Positions 59,869 to 64,000 of a stretch of DNA of 64,000 bases are shown here, piece by piece. The DNA is taken from assembly GCF_003335585.1 (NCBI RefSeq), contig NZ_QBFD01000046.1, positions 583,166 through 647,165 of the forward strand, in the 5' to 3' direction. Numbering within the stretch: the stretch's first letter is position 1; each line of letters opens with the position of its first letter. Made by a program: the position numbers and the translations under genes. The notes under the pieces were generated by a model, which was not told the origin of the DNA, searched no databases, and worked only from the letters and a program-made list of their open reading frames with translations. The DNA is from Sulfitobacter sp. DFL-14 (GTDB lineage: Bacteria > Pseudomonadota > Alphaproteobacteria > Rhodobacterales > Rhodobacteraceae).

Positions 59869-60842
59869 CAGTCACGGACCTTTTCGCGAGAACTTGGATC
59901 GATCACCATGTAAAGAAGGTCGATCACGAGGTTCAGCAGGACCAGAAACAGCACCATGATGAGCACGTAGGCGACGACCACGGGCCGATCGAGCGTGAGG
60001 ATTGAGTCGATCAGCAGCTTGCCCATGCCGGGCCAGGAAAAGACCGTCTCGGTGACGACGGCAAACGCCAGCGCCTGACCGAATTCGAGCCCTGCCACAG
60101 TTATGATCGGGATGAGAACGTTCTTGAGCAGATGAACCCGCAGGATTCGCGAGGAGGACAGCCCCTTCGCGCGGGCGAACTTGATGTAGTCCATCGCCTG
60201 GATCTCCCGTGTCGCCGCGCGGGTGACGCGGATGATGAGAGACGCCTTCGTCAGACCGAGGGTGAGCGCTGGCAGTATCAGATGCCGCAAACCGTCGAGG
60301 GTTAGGATGCTCAGTTCGATCGCGCCAACCTGGACCGTTTCCCCCCGCCCGGACGTTGGCAAGATGCCGAGTTGCACCGCGAAGAGCATGATGAGGACCA
60401 TGCCGACCCAGAATGTTGGAAGGCTGAATCCGAAGATCGAGCCCGTCATAATGACCTTCGAGTAGGTCGCCTCCGGGCGTAGCCCAGCGATGATGCCGAG
60501 CGGCACGCCGATGACGACAGAAAAGAACATCGCGAAACCGACGAGTTCGACCGTGGCTGGCATTCGTTCGAGAATAAGTTGCAGCGCGGGCTCGCCGGTG
60601 AGAAAGCTGCGCCCGAAATCCCCCTGCAACGCACTACCCAGGAAGGTTACATACTGTACGAAGATCGGCCGATCGAGCCCGAAGCTCTCGCGCACTGCGT
60701 CCCGCTCGAGATCCGTGGCCTCGGGGCTGACCAACATCGAGATCGGATCACCGACAAGGTAAATCCCGACAAAGACGAGAACGGACATGACGAGCAGTAC
60801 AAGGAAAGCTTGCAGCAACCGATTGATGACAAAAGTCGACAA
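59868..60842 (-). CDS. Peptide ABC transporter permease (DppB-like)
   Basis: Permease of 324 aa with six hydrophobic segments; QYVTFLGSALQGDFGRSFLT and LRVHLLKNVLIPIITVAGLE are family blocks. It is the first permease gene after the binding-protein gene and its hairpin. Confidence 0.9.
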   Translation of the reverse strand: MSTFVINRLLQAFLVLLVMSVLVFVGIYLVGDPISMLVSPEATDLERDAVRESFGLDRPIFVQYVTFLGSALQGDFGRSFLTGEPALQLILERMPATVELVGFAMFFSVVIGVPLGIIAGLRPEATYSKVIMTGSIFGFSLPTFWVGMVLIMLFAVQLGILPTSGRGETVQVGAIELSILTLDGLRHLILPALTLGLTKASLIIRVTRAATREIQAMDYIKFARAKGLSSSRILRVHLLKNVLIPIITVAGLEFGQALAFAVVTETVFSWPGMGKLLIDSILTLDRPVVVAYVLIMVLFLVLLNLVIDLLYMVIDPSSREKVRD

Positions 60843-60869
60843 GAGCGTCTCCCAAGTGCGAGGTGTGGC

Positions 60870-60890
60870 CCACAGCCCCGAGGGGTGTGG
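60870..60890 (-). terminator. Intercistronic hairpin after the OppA/DppA-like gene
   Basis: On the plus strand CCACAGCCCC-ga-GGGGTGTGG: an eight- to nine-pair stem with one bulge in the 60-base gap between the binding-protein stop and the DppB-like start. No T-run. Confidence 0.4.
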
Positions 60891-60902
60891 ACCTGCGATG
60901 GA

Positions 60903-62483
60903 TCACTCGGACCGGGTCACGTGCTGCGGCAACGTGAATTGGTCCGCGCGCGCTTCGTACTCGAGATCCTCGCGCAAGCCCCAGGATGGAACCTCGAAAT
61001 GGATCGGCAGGATCGCGAAGTCCGACATTGCGAGCGCATCCGCCCGCTCCAGAAGCTTGGCCCGCGCGTCATCGTCCATGGTCTTGCTCGCCTCGATCAG
61101 CAGCGCGTCAAGCTCGGGGTTCGAGTAGCGGCCGGCATTTGCACTGCCTTGGCTCGCCTCCTTGTCGTACGTTGCTAGCTGGGCACCCAGGGTCGTACCG
61201 ATCTCCCCGGTATTGTTACCCCAGGACGCGAGGTAGGCGCTGTAGGCCCGCTGGTCGCGGTTCTTGAAGAAAACCGGCGGCGCCGCGGCATCCACAGCCG
61301 TCTGAACGCCGATCCGACTCCACATCGCGGCAACCGTCTGCGAGACACGGGCGTCGTTGACGTAACGCCCGCTGGGCGAGCCGAGTGTAATTGAAAACCC
61401 ATCGCCGTACCCGGCTTCCTCAAGCAATTGAGCCGCGCGTTCCGGGTCGGCGGGTGCGGGCACTTCATGCTCCGCACTGGTCCCGAACATTTTCGGCGTC
61501 CCGAGGCTTCCAGCCGGCACGGCAGCGCCCCCCATGACACGGCTCGCGATCCCTTCACGATCAATCGCACGGAAGAGCGCCTCACGGACTTCTTTGATCT
61601 TGAGGGGGTTCTCTCCGTTCGTTCCACTGATCCCCGGGCTGTCGTCTCGCTCTTGATCAAGCGCGATGAAGATGACTCGTGCGGGCGGGCCGGAAACGAT
61701 CTTCACGTTCGGATCGCCTTCGATCTGAGTCACGCTCCCGGTGGGCACGTCCTCCATCATATCAATGTCACCAGCCAGAAGCGCCGCGGAGCGCGTAGCC
61801 GGATTGGTCATCGGTCGCATGATGACACGATCCCAGTCTGGTGCTTCGCCCCAATAGGACGAGTTCGCTTCGAGTATGAGGTCCGCGCCTTTCTGCCAGG
61901 ATGAGAAGGTGAACGGCCCGGTGCCAATCAGCCCTTCGCCGCGGTTGAGCTCGGTGGTCGTCCGCCCCTCGGGCGCTTTGCCGGACGCGGCGGCCTTCGA
62001 CATGATCGGAAGATTGACCAGATCGACGGTCAGGTTCGGGTAGGGTTGCTTCGTGGTGATCCGTACCGTCCTGTCGTCCAGTGCCTCGACACCGGCGATC
62101 TGGCGCGTGAACAGTGTAAAGGGCGTAGGGCTGTTCGGCACCTTCGCCACACGGTCGAGCGAGAAGACCACATCCTGCGCAGTCAGCGGTGTGCCGTCTG
62201 AGAAGGTCACTCCCTCTTTGAGATGGGAATCCCACTCTGTCGGGCTCGCCAGCTCCCAGCTATCAGCCAGAAGCGGTTCGACCGCACCTTGGGCGCTCTG
62301 GCGGACAAGCGGTTCGAATATGGCGAGGGAAACCTGCATGTTCGGTGAAAGGACGTGAAATTGCGGGTCGAGCGAGGACGGTTCAGACTTGGTGCCGATG
62401 ACCAGATCTTCCGCGCTCAGCGTTGTGCAGGCCAGCAGAAGCGCGGCAGTACTTGCGAAGAGGTGCGAACGTGTGAAGTTCAT
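60903..62483 (-). CDS. Peptide ABC transporter substrate-binding protein (DppA/OppA family)
   Basis: Periplasmic binding protein of 526 aa. The N-terminal signal reads MNFTRSHLFASTAALLLACT; LLAC could be a lipobox, but TLSAED just after it would suit ordinary cleavage. Family blocks are SEPSSLDPQFHVLSPNMQVS, LKEGVTFSDGTPLTAQDVVF and IGTGPFTFSSWQKGADLILE. First gene of the minus-strand operon SBP-B-C-D-F-hydrolase. It determines specificity, probably for dipeptide-like or acyl-amino-acid compounds. Confidence 0.92.
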   Translation of the reverse strand: MNFTRSHLFASTAALLLACTTLSAEDLVIGTKSEPSSLDPQFHVLSPNMQVSLAIFEPLVRQSAQGAVEPLLADSWELASPTEWDSHLKEGVTFSDGTPLTAQDVVFSLDRVAKVPNSPTPFTLFTRQIAGVEALDDRTVRITTKQPYPNLTVDLVNLPIMSKAAASGKAPEGRTTTELNRGEGLIGTGPFTFSSWQKGADLILEANSSYWGEAPDWDRVIMRPMTNPATRSAALLAGDIDMMEDVPTGSVTQIEGDPNVKIVSGPPARVIFIALDQERDDSPGISGTNGENPLKIKEVREALFRAIDREGIASRVMGGAAVPAGSLGTPKMFGTSAEHEVPAPADPERAAQLLEEAGYGDGFSITLGSPSGRYVNDARVSQTVAAMWSRIGVQTAVDAAAPPVFFKNRDQRAYSAYLASWGNNTGEIGTTLGAQLATYDKEASQGSANAGRYSNPELDALLIEASKTMDDDARAKLLERADALAMSDFAILPIHFEVPSWGLREDLEYEARADQFTLPQHVTRSE

Positions 62484-62623
62484 GTAAACTCCTTATGGGC
62501 GGAGGTCGGATAGCCGACGACGGCCCTTTCCCTGTTGATCAAAAACGAAAAACCGATGAGCAAAAGACATGACCATGACCACTTGTCGCCGTCGCCTTCG
62601 AACACTGCCTTCTTCCGATTTCC

Positions 62624-62633
62624 CTATCGATAG
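62624..62633. promoter_or_regulatory. Palindrome between the SBP gene and divergent lysR
   Basis: CTATCGATAG, a perfect 10-bp palindrome in the 228-base divergent region, with partly symmetric flanks. Candidate LysR site; position 79 bases before lysR and 141 bases before the SBP gene. Confidence 0.35.
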
Positions 62634-62711
62634 AGGTAATCTGAAGCGATATCCGGAAAACATGCAATTAACTAATCTGGCTTCTACGATGACTTTTGGT
62701 TATCGTACCGC

Positions 62712-63635
62712 ATGGACATTCGCCAACTCCGCTACCTCGTCTACACGGCTCGCTATTCCAGCTTCCGTATCGCTGCCGACAAGCTGAACGCGACACAGCC
62801 GGCGGTCAGCAAGGGTATTCGCGTACTGGAGCAATCCGTCGGTGTCCGCCTTTTGGATCGCGGCCCCTGGGGCGTGAAACCGACGGAGTACGGCGAGCGA
62901 CTGATCCAGTACGGTGAGGCGCTTCTGGCCCTGACGGAGGAAGCCCGCACCGAGATCGACGCCATGCTGGGGGCAAAGCGCGGCCGTCTCCGGGTCGGTT
63001 CGCTCGCCACCACCGTTCGGGGGGTTGTGCCTACTGCCGCCCGGCGCTTCCTCGAAAAATCCCCGGAAGTCGATCTGACGTTCTACGAGGAACTATCGCC
63101 CGCGCTTCAGGCGCAGCTCTTGAAGGGATCGATCGATGTGGCCGTGATGTCCCGACCGCAGGACTTTCCAGATGACGAACTCGAGTACCGCGACCTACTG
63201 AACATTCCGATGCAGATCGTAGCCGACGTCGCGCATCCGCTCATGCAACGTGAGCGGCTGTCCCTCAGCGATTTGAAACGCTATCAGTGGATCCTGCCGG
63301 CGCGCCCCGATCCTGACCGTCTCGCCCTCGATTCGCTTTTCAGCAAGGCGCAGCTTCCATTGCCCAAAGCGGTGTGTGAAACGACTTCGTCGCGCTTTCA
63401 GGTTTCAATGCTCGCGGGAACCGCATGGCTGAGCTACCTGACGACTTCCAGCGCCTATACGTCCGACGAAAACGCGCAGTTGGCCCGGCTTCCCCTGCCC
63501 TCTCCTGCCTGGACGCGATCCGTAGGCGTTGCCTATCGCAAACAGCGCGTCTCACGACCTATTGTCGATGGATTTCTTCGTGAGCTCGAAATTGCCTCCG
63601 CGGAGTTTACCGCCAGCATGGAGGAGCCGCGCTAG
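62712..63635 (+). CDS. LysR-type transcriptional regulator
   Basis: Regulator of 307 aa with the HTH at about 18-37 (FRIAADKLNATQPAVSKGIR) and an effector domain (RLRVGSLATTVRGVVPTAAR onward). It is divergent from the peptide-transport operon and is its probable activator, with a fragment of the operon product or its hydrolysis product as coinducer. ATG 62712 fits the family start MDIRQLRYLV. Confidence 0.9.
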   Translation: MDIRQLRYLVYTARYSSFRIAADKLNATQPAVSKGIRVLEQSVGVRLLDRGPWGVKPTEYGERLIQYGEALLALTEEARTEIDAMLGAKRGRLRVGSLATTVRGVVPTAARRFLEKSPEVDLTFYEELSPALQAQLLKGSIDVAVMSRPQDFPDDELEYRDLLNIPMQIVADVAHPLMQRERLSLSDLKRYQWILPARPDPDRLALDSLFSKAQLPLPKAVCETTSSRFQVSMLAGTAWLSYLTTSSAYTSDENAQLARLPLPSPAWTRSVGVAYRKQRVSRPIVDGFLRELEIASAEFTASMEEPR

Positions 63636-63765
63636 CCGATTTTCTTGAAGGCCTGTTCCTGCCGGAATTGCGCCGCCCTGCGAACGGCCAGCCTCCAGTT
63701 GCCTTTCGCGGTCTGGTAAAACAGATACAAGGGTCACGACGATAGAATTCAGGCGCTCGCCTGTT
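63636..63765. other. Short intergenic stretch with unassigned coding-like remnant
   Basis: On the minus strand the reading FYQTAKGNWRLAVRRAAQFR then QEQAFKKIG and a stop at about 63634 looks like the end of a protein, but has no start in the window segment and no recognised family. Not called as a gene. Confidence 0.2.
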
Positions 63766-63766
63766 G

Positions 63767-64000
63767 TACACCAGCGGGGGTCGCAGGAGTAATCGAGCTG
63801 GTCTTTGGGCTGTTGCTGGTGATTGGGCTGTTCGTTTGTCAGCGTTTGTTCTGAGCGGCATGACTGCTGCGGCCTACTTCATTGCCCACATGCCACAGGG
63901 ATTTTTCCCCTTGCTGAACGGTGGCGAACTGGCCGCGCTGTACTGTTTTGGGTTTCTCTATCTTGCCGCCGCGGGCCCCGGCCCTTGGTCCGTTGACGCG
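63767..64000 (+). pseudogene. DoxX-family membrane protein gene, frameshifted and cut by window end
   Basis: The reading AGVAGVIELVFGLLLVIGLF, then one frame over RLSAFVLSGMTAAAYFIAHM and PQGFFPLLNGGELAALYCFG is a DoxX-type membrane protein. The frame changes at about 63832 and the N-terminus is missing, so it is probably inactive. It continues beyond the window. Confidence 0.6.

Overview
The window reads as an accessory region of an alphaproteobacterium, most likely a marine or soil member of the Rhodobacterales (Roseobacter/Paracoccus relatives). This rests on the G+C-rich sequence, the two TRAP transporter loci, a PotABCD-type, a sugar-type and a Dpp-type ABC transporter, and the many small regulator-plus-catabolic-operon modules. 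I see no rRNA, tRNA, CRISPR, replication or conjugation genes, so I cannot tell chromosome from plasmid. Decayed IS6 and IS256 transposase remnants and gene stubs sit between several modules, as expected of a region built by successive acquisitions.

Left part (1-17 kb): a broken LysR gene; a three-subunit molybdenum hydroxylase operon (641-4429) divergent from a TetR gene with a clean operator; a stress-type cluster made of a VOC protein, two SRPBCC proteins, a DGPF/YciI protein and an ECF42-type sigma factor, then a secreted alpha/beta hydrolase (5576-10001). Three TGTCGG-N17-(C/G)GTC motifs in this cluster look like the sigma factor's own promoters. Next come a LuxR-HTH/hydrolase-fold fusion divergent from a DMT exporter, and a membrane-anchored winged-helix/TPR regulator divergent from a secreted histidine-rich TPR protein.

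Middle (17-37 kb): a TetR-controlled TRAP transporter with a cyclase-family hydrolase and a fumarylacetoacetase-family protein; then a two-operon amine island. One operon encodes a PotABCD-like uptake system and an amidohydrolase. The other encodes an FMO-like oxidoreductase, RidA, a DUF1028 protein, a PuuC-like aldehyde dehydrogenase, a trimethylamine-dehydrogenase-family flavoprotein and an M20 deacylase. A LysR gene lies between them, and both operons carry the same 15-bp palindrome about 110 bp before their first start codon. The simplest reading is uptake and oxidative breakdown of a polyamine-like or N-substituted amine.

Right part (37-64 kb): a DUF1905/YdeI protein; a tautomerase, an exporter and a MarR regulator with a perfect 18-bp inverted repeat whose divergent target (a glutathione S-transferase) survives only as 15 codons next to IS6 debris; a LacI-controlled sugar/polyol locus whose kinase carries the D-ribulokinase signature, suggesting ribitol or D-ribulose use; a TetR/DUF4345 pair; a LysR-amidase-TRAP locus; and a Dpp-type peptide ABC transporter with an AbgB-like M20 hydrolase and a LysR gene. 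The window ends inside a frameshifted DoxX gene. Four of the five solute-binding-protein genes are followed by an intercistronic hairpin.
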